Assembly: GCF_026627505.1 (NCBI RefSeq)
Contig: NZ_JAPNLK010000023.1
Location: 1 to 64,000, forward strand
Length of the DNA: 64,000 bases
Direction of reading: 5' to 3'
Source: Streptomyces sp. H27-H5
GTDB lineage: Bacteria > Actinomycetota > Actinomycetes > Streptomycetales > Streptomycetaceae
The notes beneath the pieces are model-generated. The model saw nothing but the letters and a program-made list of their open reading frames with translations. It did no database searches and had not been told where the DNA came from. Shown piece by piece: positions 27,033 through 35,858 of this stretch (position 1 is the stretch's first letter; each line of letters begins with the position of its first letter). The position numbers and the translations under genes were made by a program.

Positions 27033-28016
27033 ATGAAACTGCTGATGCTGGGTGGCACCGAATTCGTCGGACGCGCGATCACCGAGGACGCCCTCGCCCG
27101 GGGCTGGGAGGTGACCGTCTTCCACCGCGGTCACCACGCGCCCCCGCCCGGCGTCCTCGCCGTGCACGGGGACCGCACCTCCGCCGAGGGCCTGGCCGGC
27201 CTCGCCGACGGAGAGTGGGACCTCGTCGTCGACACGTGGAGCGGCGCGCCCACCGCCGTGCGCGACACCGCCCGCCTGCTGGCCGACCGCGTCGGTCGGT
27301 ACGTGTACATATCCAGCCGCTCGGTCTACGCCTACCCGGCCCCGGCCGGCCTCGACGAGGACGGCCCGCTGGTCGAGGGCTCGGCCGACGCCGTCTCCCT
27401 CGCCTACGCCGAGGACAAGCGCGGCGGCGAACTCGCGGCCCTCGACGCCTTCGGCGACCGCGCCCTGCTGGTGCGCGCCGGCCTGATCATCGGCCCCTAC
27501 GAGAACGTCGGCCGACTGCCCTGGTGGCTGAACCGCGCCGCCCGCGGCGGGCCGATGGCGGCCCCCGGGCCGCGTGGGCACCGGCTCCAGTACATCGACG
27601 TGCGCGACCTCGCGGCCTGGACGCTGGACGCCGCCGAGGCGGGGCGCGACGGCGCCTACAACCTGGTCTCCCCGGTCGGTCACGCCACGATGGAGGAGCT
27701 TCTCGAAGCGTGCCTCGCCGCCACGGGCGGGGACGCCGAGCTGCGCTGGATCGACCCGGCCGCGATCGAGGCGGCGGGCGTCCAGCCGTGGACCGACCTG
27801 CCGATCTGGCTTCCCGAGGGCGGCGAACTGCACGCGTACATGAGCGGCGACGTGACCAAGGCGGTGGAGGCGGGGCTCGTGTGCCGCCCCATCGCGGAGA
27901 CCGCCGCCGACACCTGGGCCTGGCTGCGATCCCTCGACGGGGTCGCACCGCTCCGCCCCGACCGCTCGGCCAAGGGGATCTCCGCGGAGCAGGAGGCAGT
28001 CCTACTCGGGCTCTGA
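27033..28016 (+). CDS. NAD-dependent epimerase/dehydratase-like SDR
   Basis: A 327-residue extended-SDR protein. The dinucleotide motif is MLGGTEFVGRAI, with Glu replacing the usual Gly of GGTGF. YVYISSRSVYAYP supplies the serine, and the region LAYAEDKRGGELA provides the Tyr and Lys, so the YxxxK pattern is kept. LLVRAGLIIGPYE and QYIDVRDLAAWTLDA are conserved in actinomycete homologs often annotated as reductases. Substrate unknown. The last 15 bases overlap the end of the convergent gene at 28002. Confidence 0.85.
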   Translation: MKLLMLGGTEFVGRAITEDALARGWEVTVFHRGHHAPPPGVLAVHGDRTSAEGLAGLADGEWDLVVDTWSGAPTAVRDTARLLADRVGRYVYISSRSVYAYPAPAGLDEDGPLVEGSADAVSLAYAEDKRGGELAALDAFGDRALLVRAGLIIGPYENVGRLPWWLNRAARGGPMAAPGPRGHRLQYIDVRDLAAWTLDAAEAGRDGAYNLVSPVGHATMEELLEACLAATGGDAELRWIDPAAIEAAGVQPWTDLPIWLPEGGELHAYMSGDVTKAVEAGLVCRPIAETAADTWAWLRSLDGVAPLRPDRSAKGISAEQEAVLLGL

Positions 28017-29441
28017 CCAGGAGGTCTCCGCGAGTCGGGTCGGCGGCAGGTACTCGCGCAGCAGGGTGCGGTGCCACCACGCGCCCGTCTCGCGGAGCTC
28101 CCGCCAGGTCGTGAAGCGGTAGCGGTAGACCCTGGCCCGCACGTGGACCGGAGGGGCGTCCGGGAACGGGTTGTGCCGCAGCAGCCGCAGCGTGTCCCGG
28201 TCGCCGGCCAGCAGCCGCTCGACGAACGGCCCGAACCAGTCCCGCGCGTAGCCGGGGGAGAGCGCCGCGAACCACATCAGCCAGTCCAGGCGCAGGTGGT
28301 ACGGGGCGAACTGCCGGGGCATCCGGCCCGGCGCGCCCGGCTTGCCCCTGAACTCGTAGGCGCGCCAGTCGCCGTCCTCCCGCGGCACCCGGTCCGCGGT
28401 CCCCTCCACCACCACCTCGTCCCGGACACGGCTCACCGTGCCGAACGCCCCGTAGGTGTTGACCAGGTGCAGGGAGTCGAAGGAGCGGTTCATCGCCTGG
28501 CGGCGCGAGGCCATGTTGGCCACCGGGTGCCGGCTGAGCCAGAGCACCAGGGCGCTCACCGCGCACACCAGCACCACGAACCAGAGCGGCGCCCCGCGGG
28601 AGGCGGCCGCCGGCGGCGGGCCCGCGAGCCCCGTGAAGTCGATCGCCGACAGCGCGATCGTGATCGTGATCCAGTTCAGCCACGCGAAGTTGCCCGACAG
28701 GACCAACCACGCCTGGGTGGCCACGATGATCGCGGCGGCGTACGAGGCCACCGGCTGCGGGGTGAAGAGCAGGACCGGGACCACCAGCTGGGTCACGTGG
28801 TTCGCCGCGCACTCCACACGGTGCAGCGGCTTCGGCAGGTGGTGGAAGAACCAGCTCAGCGGCCCGGGCATCGGCTGCGTCTCGTGGTGGTGGTAGAGGC
28901 AGGTCAGTTCGCGCCAGCAGGGGTCGCCCCGCATCTTGATCAGCCCCGCCCCGAACTCCACCCGGAAGAGGACCCACCGCAGCAGCCACAGCACGAGCAC
29001 CGGCGGCCCGATCCGGGCGTTGCCGAGGAAGACCGCGAGGAAGCCCACCTCCAGCAGCAGCGACTCCCAGCCGAAGGCGTACCAGGTCTGCCCCACGTTC
29101 ACGATCGACAGGTACAACAGCCAGGGAACGGCCCACATCGCCATGGCCGCCCCCAGTGGCACCAGGTCCCCGACGCCGGCGGCGAGCGCGGCCGCGAACA
29201 CCGCCCCGGTCCACGCACAACCGGCGAACAGCCGGTCCGAGTAGCGCAGTTGGAACAGGCTCGGGGCGCGCCGGAAGGGCACGTGCCGCACGTGGCGCGG
29301 CACGGGCAGCATGCCATGCGTCCCGATCAGCGCCCGGAACTGCAGGGCCGCCCCCACGAAGGCGAGGAGGTACACCCCGGCCAGGGCCCGCTGGAAGATC
29401 AGCCGGCCCAGCCAGGAGTCCGGCGCCGTGAACCAGTCCAT
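28002..29441 (-). CDS. Lipase maturation factor-like membrane protein
   Basis: A 479-residue integral membrane protein with about seven to eight helices in the first 320 residues and a soluble C-terminal domain. It contains SIVNVGQTWYAFGWESLLLE, LLRWVLFRVEFGAGLIKMRG and CWRELTCLYHHHETQPMPGP, all characteristic of the lipase maturation factor family (LMF1/2, PF06762). In vertebrates LMF1 helps lipases fold in the ER. Bacterial members are common in Streptomyces, but their role is not known. ATG 29441. No lipase gene is adjacent. Confidence 0.85.
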   Translation of the reverse strand: MDWFTAPDSWLGRLIFQRALAGVYLLAFVGAALQFRALIGTHGMLPVPRHVRHVPFRRAPSLFQLRYSDRLFAGCAWTGAVFAAALAAGVGDLVPLGAAMAMWAVPWLLYLSIVNVGQTWYAFGWESLLLEVGFLAVFLGNARIGPPVLVLWLLRWVLFRVEFGAGLIKMRGDPCWRELTCLYHHHETQPMPGPLSWFFHHLPKPLHRVECAANHVTQLVVPVLLFTPQPVASYAAAIIVATQAWLVLSGNFAWLNWITITIALSAIDFTGLAGPPPAAASRGAPLWFVVLVCAVSALVLWLSRHPVANMASRRQAMNRSFDSLHLVNTYGAFGTVSRVRDEVVVEGTADRVPREDGDWRAYEFRGKPGAPGRMPRQFAPYHLRLDWLMWFAALSPGYARDWFGPFVERLLAGDRDTLRLLRHNPFPDAPPVHVRARVYRYRFTTWRELRETGAWWHRTLLREYLPPTRLAETSWSEPE

Positions 29442-29606
29442 CGTCTCCAGTATCAGGCGCCGGGGCGGACCGTGCCGGTCCGCGGGGACGTGAACGCGCA
29501 ATCGGCACGGCTCCGACCCCACACATTCCTTGAACGCGTTCAAGATGCGGTGTCGGGGGAGATGCGGCAGACAAGGAGGAGCAACCGGGGCGAAAGGAAG
29601 AAACAC

Positions 29607-30851
29607 GTGAGCGACGGGCCCGACGTGCACGCACCGACACACCGTCAGAATCCACACCGTCAGACACCACGCCGTCACACCCCCGCCAGAGCGCCCCTCT
29701 TCGCGCTCGTCGGACTGCTCGGGCTGCTCGCCACGGCCTGCGGCACGACCGAGGAACCCCGGGCCGCGGCAGCCGGCCCCGAGAGCCAGGAGGTCCACCT
29801 CCAGCCGGTCGGCACGGCCGGCCCCGACCCGTTCACCAGCTCCTCCGCCACCGCCGAATCGGCCCCCGTCCAGCCGCCGCTGCCCAACGCGTCCGGCCAG
29901 GGCATCCGCACCGTCAACGCCGCCACCCCGGGCCTGTACGGCGGAACCCAGCGGCTCGGCAGTTGCGACGTCGAACAGCAGGTCGGCTTCCTCACCGGGG
30001 ACGACGCCAAGGCCGGCGCGTTCGCCCGGGCCTCCGGCATCGAACAGGCGATGCTCCCCGACCACCTGCGCGGCCTCACCCCGGTGGTGCTGCGGGCCGA
30101 TGCCCGCGTGACCAGCCACGGCTTCCGCGACGGCCGGGAGAAGAGCTTCCAGTCCGTGCTCCAGGCCGGGACCGCCGTCCTCGTGGACAACCACGGCATG
30201 CCCCGCGTGCGCTGCGCCTGCGGCAATCCCCTGGGAGCCCCGCGCGCCCCCAAGGGGAGCCCGGTGATGAAGGGCGACGCGTGGAACGGCTACCAGGCGA
30301 ACCAGGTGATCGTCATCGAGCCCACCGCCCAGGTGCTGGGCAGACTCACCATCGTCAACATCGCCAACAACACGTGGATCGAGCGGACGAGCGGCGACGA
30401 CGGAGCCCAGGACAGGACCCCGCAGGTGACGCCCCCCTACGACCCGTCGGACGGCATCCCGAACGGTCCCGCCACCACCGCCGAGCCGTCCCCCGGGGAG
30501 TCGGCACCCTCCGGGGCGCCGTCCGACGGACCCTCCGGCCCGCCCGCGGACGTTCCCGGCGGTCCTCCCCCGGGCGTTCCGAGCGGGCGGCCTCAGGAGA
30601 TCCCGTCCGGCCCGCCGGCCGGGGTGCCCTCCGATGTCCCCTCCGACGTACCGCCCGGTCAGCCGTCGGACATCCCCCCGGACCTCTTCACGGAGCCGAT
30701 GCCCGTCGACCCGGGGTTGCCGAACGGTGACCCGGGGTTGCCGACCGGACCGGACGCGGTCCCGGACCAGGGGGATCCGTACGGCCCTGGCAACGTCCCC
30801 GACGTCGGGCAGCAGCCCTCGGACCCGGGCGGGCAACTGGAGAGCGCCTGA
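29607..30851 (+). CDS. DUF6777-like lipoprotein with proline-rich tail
   Basis: A 414-residue predicted lipoprotein. After a long N-terminal region comes the hydrophobic signal ALVGLLGLLATAC, where Cys is the lipid site. Residues about 90-270 form the globular part. It contains GLYGGTQRLGSCDVEQQVGF and NHGMPRVRCACGNPLG, with three cysteines that could form a disulfide or bind a ligand. From about 280 the chain is Pro/Gly/Ser/Asp-rich with repeats such as PSDVPSDVPPGQPSDIPPD. This pattern matches what databases call DUF6777. GTG at 29607 follows AAAGGAAG. The PP2C phosphatase gene begins 26 bases after it and may be co-transcribed. Confidence 0.75.
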   Translation: MSDGPDVHAPTHRQNPHRQTPRRHTPARAPLFALVGLLGLLATACGTTEEPRAAAAGPESQEVHLQPVGTAGPDPFTSSSATAESAPVQPPLPNASGQGIRTVNAATPGLYGGTQRLGSCDVEQQVGFLTGDDAKAGAFARASGIEQAMLPDHLRGLTPVVLRADARVTSHGFRDGREKSFQSVLQAGTAVLVDNHGMPRVRCACGNPLGAPRAPKGSPVMKGDAWNGYQANQVIVIEPTAQVLGRLTIVNIANNTWIERTSGDDGAQDRTPQVTPPYDPSDGIPNGPATTAEPSPGESAPSGAPSDGPSGPPADVPGGPPPGVPSGRPQEIPSGPPAGVPSDVPSDVPPGQPSDIPPDLFTEPMPVDPGLPNGDPGLPTGPDAVPDQGDPYGPGNVPDVGQQPSDPGGQLESA

Positions 30852-30876
30852 CCCGCCGGTGTGTCATGGTGGATCG

Positions 30877-32922
30877 GTGCCGACCACCGTATCGCTGCCG
30901 GACGACTGGCCCGCACACCCGGACCGGTCGCTCTCGCTGAACCGCATGGGCAGTTTCGACTGGGACCTGGTCACCGGGCTCATGCACCTGGACGCAGCGG
31001 CCCTCGACGTCTTCGACACGGACCCCGCCATGTACGACGGACGCCCCGCGTCCCTGTCGCCCCGCGTTCCGGCCGCGGAGGCGACCCGGCTCGACGCCCT
31101 GGTCTCCGGCGCACTCAAGAGCGGGGTCGACAGTTACGGCGCCTACTTCCGCATCCGCTGCCGCGACGGCCGACTGCGCTGGACGCACACCCAGGGCCGG
31201 GTCATGCGCGGCACGGACGGGAAGCCGCACCGGATCATCGGGATCGTCCGGGACGCGACCGAGGAGCTCAGCCACTCGGCCGAGCGCCTCGGTCTGGACG
31301 AGGAGCGCCGACGCCAGACCTCCGTCGTGGAGAGCACCACGGCCGCCCTCGCCCACGCGCGCACCGTTCGGGACGTCATCGACGTCATCGGCGACGCCCA
31401 CGGCCTGGAGCGGCTCGGCTCCATGGGCATGGTGATGGGCCTCGTCGAGGCCGGCCGCATCCACCTGGTGGCCGAAGGGCCCGTGGGCAGTTTCGTGCCG
31501 GGCACCCGCTACACCCGCATCGACGAGGCGTACCCGATGAGCGAGGTCGTCCGCTCGCTCGAACCGCGCTTCCTCGACTCGGCCGAGGAGTTCGCCGAGG
31601 GCTACCCGGAGCTCTGGGCCAAGATCTCCTACATGGACATCTCGGCCGCCGCGTACCTGCCGCTGATCGCCCAGGCCCGCCCGATCGGCGCCATCGGACT
31701 GCTGTACCAGGACAAGGACGGCTTCACCCAGGACGAACGCAACCTGCTCGTCGCCCTGGGCAGCAGCATCGCGCAGAGCCTCCAGCGGGCCATGCTGCTG
31801 GAACAGGAACACGACTTGGCCGAGGGCCTCCAGCAGGCGATGCTGCCGCGCCGCATCCCGTCCGTCCCCGGCGTCGACATCAAGGTCCGCTACCGCTCCG
31901 CCCGAATGGGCCAGGACATCGGCGGCGACTGGTACGACGTCATCCCGCTGCCGGGCGGCAAGGTCGGCGCGGTCATCGGGGACGTGCAGGGCCACGACAC
32001 GCACGCGGCGGCGGTCATGGGGCAGCTGCGGATCGTGCTGCGCGCGTACGCGGCCGAGGGGCACTCGCCGGCCACGGTGATGGCCCGGGCGTCCGTCTTC
32101 CTCCACGAACTGGACACCGACCGGTTCGCCACCTGCCTGTACGTCGAGGCCGACCTGGCCACGGGCGTGCTCCAACTGGTCCGCGCCGGCCACATCGACC
32201 CCCTGCTGCGCACCGTCGACGGGGACTGCCGGCGGCTGCCGGTGGAGGGCGGGATGCCGCTCGGGCTGTCGGCGGAGTTCGGCAGGCTGGAGTACGGCGT
32301 CACGACGGTGGAACTCGATCCCGGGGAAACGCTTCTGCTCTGCACCGACGGGCTCGTCGAACAACCCGGCGCCGACCTCGACGACGGCATCCGACTCCTC
32401 ACCACCCTGGTCCGCAACGGGCCGGCCGACCTGGGGGAGCTGGCCGACCGGCTCTGCGAGATCGTCGACGAGCGGGGCGGCGACGACGACATGGCGCTGC
32501 TGTTGCTGCGCCGCCAACCGGACGAGACCCCCCAGGCCGGCGGCCGCCTCCAGCAGCACGTGGCCCCCGGCGACCCCGAGGCGCTGGTCGCCGCCCGACA
32601 CATGATCGGCGCGGCGGTGCGGTCCTGGGGGGCCCGCGGCAGGTCCGACGAGATCGAACTGGTCGCGGACGAACTCATCGTCAACGCCCTGATGCACACG
32701 GACGGGCCGGCCATCGTGACGCTGCGGATCCTCGCCGGTTCGCAACGACGCCTGCGGGTGGAGGTGGAGGACCGTTCCAGCGCGCTGCCGAGACGTCGGG
32801 AGGCGGGCGACTCGGGCGTGTCCGGGCGCGGCCTGATGCTGGTGGACCGGCTGGCGGACGTGTGGGGCGTGGAGCCGCGCGGGAGCGGCAAGTGCGTGTG
32901 GTGCGAGTTCGTCATGGGCTAA
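30877..32922 (+). CDS. PAS-GAF-PP2C (SpoIIE) phosphatase with anti-sigma-type ATPase
   Basis: A 681-residue soluble signalling protein. A PAS fold occupies about 15-130 (SFDWDLVTGLMHLDAAALDV, RIIGIVRDATEE). A GAF fold follows, about 150-310. The PP2C/SpoIIE phosphatase spans 325-545, with ARMGQDIGGDWYDVIPLPGG near 340-360 and IGDVQGHD as metal ligands. A HATPase_c domain of the RsbW type is at 555-681 (ELVADELIVNALMH). These proteins control sigma factors by dephosphorylating and rephosphorylating anti-anti-sigma partners. GTG 30877 is preferred; another in-frame GTG is at 30859. No anti-anti-sigma gene is adjacent. Confidence 0.88.
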   Translation: MPTTVSLPDDWPAHPDRSLSLNRMGSFDWDLVTGLMHLDAAALDVFDTDPAMYDGRPASLSPRVPAAEATRLDALVSGALKSGVDSYGAYFRIRCRDGRLRWTHTQGRVMRGTDGKPHRIIGIVRDATEELSHSAERLGLDEERRRQTSVVESTTAALAHARTVRDVIDVIGDAHGLERLGSMGMVMGLVEAGRIHLVAEGPVGSFVPGTRYTRIDEAYPMSEVVRSLEPRFLDSAEEFAEGYPELWAKISYMDISAAAYLPLIAQARPIGAIGLLYQDKDGFTQDERNLLVALGSSIAQSLQRAMLLEQEHDLAEGLQQAMLPRRIPSVPGVDIKVRYRSARMGQDIGGDWYDVIPLPGGKVGAVIGDVQGHDTHAAAVMGQLRIVLRAYAAEGHSPATVMARASVFLHELDTDRFATCLYVEADLATGVLQLVRAGHIDPLLRTVDGDCRRLPVEGGMPLGLSAEFGRLEYGVTTVELDPGETLLLCTDGLVEQPGADLDDGIRLLTTLVRNGPADLGELADRLCEIVDERGGDDDMALLLLRRQPDETPQAGGRLQQHVAPGDPEALVAARHMIGAAVRSWGARGRSDEIELVADELIVNALMHTDGPAIVTLRILAGSQRRLRVEVEDRSSALPRRREAGDSGVSGRGLMLVDRLADVWGVEPRGSGKCVWCEFVMG

Positions 32923-33000
32923 CCCCTCTCTTCCGGATCCTGCCGGGGCCGGGGCGCCGGTCGAGTCGCGCGGGCGGGGAGCCGGCGGCAGGCTGGGAGG

Positions 33001-33861
33001 ATGCCTGAACTGCCCGAGGTCGAGGCTCTGCGGGAGTTCCTCGACGAGCACCTCACCGGACGGGTCGTCGAACGCGTCCTGCCGCTCGCCGTCAGCGTGC
33101 TCAAGACGTACGACCCACCGCTCACCGCCCTCGAAGGCCGCCCGATCGGGCGCACCGCGCGGTACGGCAAGTTCCTGGCCCTGAGCATCGGCGAACTGCA
33201 CCTGGTCACCCACCTGGCCCGGGCCGGCTGGCTGCGCTGGCAGGACGCCATGCCCGAGCAGCCGCCCCGCCCGGGGAAGGGCCCGCTGGCCTTGCGCCTC
33301 CTGCTGGAGGGCGGCGGCGGCTTCGACCTCACGGAGGCGGGCACACAGAAGCGGCTCGCGGTGTACGTGGTCCGCGATCCGCAGGAGGTTCCCGGCGTCG
33401 CCCGGCTCGGGCCGGACCCGCTGGCCGAGGACTTCGACCGGGACGCCTTCGCCGCCCTGCTGGCGGGGGAGCGGCGGCAGATCAAGGGGGTGCTGCGCGA
33501 CCAGGGCGTCATCGCCGGCATCGGAAACGCGTACAGCGACGAGATCCTCCACGCGGCCCGCGTCTCGCCGTTCAAACTGGCCGCCTCCTTCGACGACGCG
33601 CAGGTGACCTCCCTGTACGAGGCTGTCCAGAGCACTCTGCGCGAGGCGGTGGCCCGGGCCCACGGGGTGGCCGCCGGGCGGCTGAAGGCCGAGAAGAAGA
33701 GCGGCCTGCGCGTACACGGCCGGACCGGGGAGCCCTGTCCGGTGTGCGGGGACACGGTGCGCTCGGTGTCCTTCGCCGACTCCTCGCTCCAGTACTGCCC
33801 CACCTGCCAGACGGGCGGCAAACCCCTCGCGGACCGGAGGCTGTCCCGGCTCCTGAAGTAG
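33001..33861 (+). CDS. Fpg/Nei-family DNA glycosylase
   Basis: A 286-residue base-excision repair enzyme. Pro2 and Glu3 in MPELPEVE are the catalytic nucleophile and acid. RYGKFLAL holds the conserved lysine. The helix-two-turn-helix includes GVIAGIGNAYSDEILHAA. A C-terminal zinc finger uses Cys246, Cys249, Cys266 and Cys269. It removes oxidised bases and cuts the strand at the abasic site. The finger ends YCPTCQTGGKPL rather than the usual FCPxCQ, as in actinobacterial Nei-like paralogs, so the substrate may differ from that of MutM. It is 78 bp after the phosphatase gene. Confidence 0.9.
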   Translation: MPELPEVEALREFLDEHLTGRVVERVLPLAVSVLKTYDPPLTALEGRPIGRTARYGKFLALSIGELHLVTHLARAGWLRWQDAMPEQPPRPGKGPLALRLLLEGGGGFDLTEAGTQKRLAVYVVRDPQEVPGVARLGPDPLAEDFDRDAFAALLAGERRQIKGVLRDQGVIAGIGNAYSDEILHAARVSPFKLAASFDDAQVTSLYEAVQSTLREAVARAHGVAAGRLKAEKKSGLRVHGRTGEPCPVCGDTVRSVSFADSSLQYCPTCQTGGKPLADRRLSRLLK

Positions 33862-33900
33862 CCTTCTCCCGCCGCGACCGGCCGCGTAGAATCCGCCACC

Positions 33901-34296
33901 ATGGCCGAGCACCAACCGCCGCCCCGCCGGGAGACCGTCACGGGGGTGCCGCGCGGCACCCGCCGCAGGCCGCCCCACACGCCGGCCCGCTCCGAGATCT
34001 CGGAACAGACCACCCTCGGCGCCACCTACGTGCGCGCCCTGATGCGCAGTCAACTCCGGGCAGGGCTCGGTGCGCTGGCCGCGCTCGTGCTGTTGGTGGC
34101 GACGCTGCCGCTGGTGTTCCTGCTGCCGCGCGTGGGATCGGGGCCGCTGGTCTGGGTGGTGCTCGGCCTGCTCGTGTACCCGGTGATGTGGCTGATCGCC
34201 CGGTGGTACGTGACGCGGGCCGAGCGGAACGAGGCCGACTTCACCGGGTTGGTCACCGACCCCGCGGAAGCCCCCGGGCCACGCCGCCCGCGGTAG
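33901..34296 (+). CDS. Two-helix membrane protein (DUF485-like)
   Basis: A 131-residue protein. The first 45 residues are basic and proline-rich. Then come SEISEQTTLGATYVRALMRS, two membrane helices (about 56-77 and 83-102), and an acidic tail. The pattern matches small DUF485-like subunits encoded with acetate/solute symporters. Here no symporter follows; the next gene is on the opposite strand. It may be a paralog or an orphan. ATG 33901 is 39 bp after the glycosylase gene. Confidence 0.65.
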   Translation: MAEHQPPPRRETVTGVPRGTRRRPPHTPARSEISEQTTLGATYVRALMRSQLRAGLGALAALVLLVATLPLVFLLPRVGSGPLVWVVLGLLVYPVMWLIARWYVTRAERNEADFTGLVTDPAEAPGPRRPR

Positions 34297-34325
34297 TCCC
34301 CGCGGCGCGCCGTCCCCGTCGCGCC

Positions 34326-34841
34326 TCAGAACAGGTGCATCGCCAAGTGGCCGAGCGGCAGGCCCAGTTCCCAGGCCGGGGTCCAGATGCGGGCGTTCTC
34401 GTCCAGCCCCGCGGGGATCTCCTCGGGCTCGTGCCGCTCGGGTTCGAGGTTGGTGGCGAACAGCTCGGTGCGGTCCAGCCACCGCCAGGCGGCGCGGGCC
34501 AGCTCCAGGTCGGCGTTCCCGCCGTCGTCGTGCGCCCCGGCCTCCTCGCCGAGTTGCAGGAAGCGGGTCTCGACCCAGTCGCGCCACGGGTGTCCGTACG
34601 CCGTCAGCGACATCCACTCGTCGAGCTGGGACACCACCCGGATCCCCGAGAGCTCACCGGCGGCGTCCGAGAGGTAGATGGTCAGCGCGAGCGTGTCGCG
34701 CCCCGCGCGGAACTCCTGTGTGCCGGCCGGGATCAGCCGGCCCGTGCGCAGCAGCTCGTCCGCGATGTACTCCGCGTAGAGCCATGCCATGGGCACCGCC
34801 AGTCCACCGCCACTGGTGCCGTTCAAACCCTCGGGCTGCAC
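34326..34841 (-). CDS. Hypothetical protein
   Basis: A 171-residue soluble protein. It has an N-terminal helix LYAEYIADELLRTGRLIP, an acidic middle (DLELARAAWRWLDRTELF) and the end GLPLGHLAMHLF. Codon usage is normal for the genome and the start is reasonable. No catalytic motif, signal or membrane helix is seen, and I do not recognise a named domain. It stands alone between a convergent membrane-protein gene and the ECF sigma gene. Confidence 0.6.
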   Translation of the reverse strand: MQPEGLNGTSGGGLAVPMAWLYAEYIADELLRTGRLIPAGTQEFRAGRDTLALTIYLSDAAGELSGIRVVSQLDEWMSLTAYGHPWRDWVETRFLQLGEEAGAHDDGGNADLELARAAWRWLDRTELFATNLEPERHEPEEIPAGLDENARIWTPAWELGLPLGHLAMHLF

Positions 34842-35035
34842 CGTTCCACCCTCTCCCGCGTGTCGAGCGTCCCGTCGTCAGCACTGAGCCTTCACCGAGC
34901 AACTCGCGGAGCGGGGGATGTTTACTCAACTTGAACGCTCTGATGCCGATTTCGATGCGCTTCATGTCCGTTCCGTGCGCATTCGAGACGTTCGTTGAGC
35001 GGTCCCTCAACGGCGCACCGCCCGGCCGGGGTCGC

Positions 35036-35569
35036 TCAGGCGCCGAGTCCGTACCCCTGGAGATCCTTCCGCAGGGCGCGCAGGGCGTAGTACGTGCGGG
35101 ATTTGACGGTGCCGGCCGGAATCCCCAGTTCCGCCGCGGCCTCGGCCACCGACCGGTCCTGGAAGTAGACCTGCATCAAGACCTCGCGGTGCTCCGGCCC
35201 CAGGCTGCCGACGGCGCGCCGCACGTCGATCGCCGTGACCGAGCCGGCCACCGCGTCCACGGGCGCCGGCGCCTGCTCCAGGCCGTCCGGCTCCACCTCC
35301 TGCGGCCGCGACAGCCGGGCCCGGCGCGCGTCGATCGCCAGTCGCCGGGCGACGGTGAAGAGCCACGGCCGCATGGAGTCGTGGCTGCTCGCCAGCACCT
35401 CCGGGTGCTGCCAGACCCGTACGAGGGTCTCCTGCACGAGGTCCTCGGCGCGTTGCGCGTCCCCTGCCGTGAGGCCGAGCAGGAAACCGAACAGAGCCCG
35501 TCCGTGATCGCGCTGGAGTTCGGCCAGCGCCTCGGGATCCGTGCGCCGCAGGGTGGGGGAGGGGGGCAC
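35036..35569 (-). CDS. ECF RNA polymerase sigma factor
   Basis: A 177-residue ECF sigma factor. Region 2 is residues 8-75 (ALFGFLLGLTAGDAQRAEDL, then VRVWQHPEV and PWLFTVARRLAIDARRAR). Region 4 is about 118-168, with the HTH RSVAEAAAELGIPAGTVKSR. The linker is Pro/Ala/Glu-rich. GTG at 35569 has AAGGAG seven bases upstream. Many such sigma factors are followed by an anti-sigma gene with a zinc-binding HxxxCxxC motif. The next gene downstream is a hypothetical protein without that motif, so control may be by another route. Confidence 0.9.
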   Translation of the reverse strand: MPPSPTLRRTDPEALAELQRDHGRALFGFLLGLTAGDAQRAEDLVQETLVRVWQHPEVLASSHDSMRPWLFTVARRLAIDARRARLSRPQEVEPDGLEQAPAPVDAVAGSVTAIDVRRAVGSLGPEHREVLMQVYFQDRSVAEAAAELGIPAGTVKSRTYYALRALRKDLQGYGLGA

Positions 35570-35858
35570 GAGTGGCTCCTTCCGAGGTTCGCCGGCGTCC
35601 GCTGGGGAGCCCGCTCGGGTCCGACGCACTCACCCTGACCTGCGCCGAGCCGGCCCGGAACCGTCCGGTGCCGCCGTTGCGCCCAAGCACCCCGGTCGTC
35701 CGGTGGGCGGCCGTGCCGGGCGGTGAACGGTCGAACGGCGCGGCGAACGGCCATCGGGGTGAGTCGACGGCCGATGGGCGGCGCCGCTCCTTGACGCGGG
35801 GCGTCTTCTTCTATCAATTCAGATCATCGGATAGTCCTACTAATGAGAGTTGGGGCAG

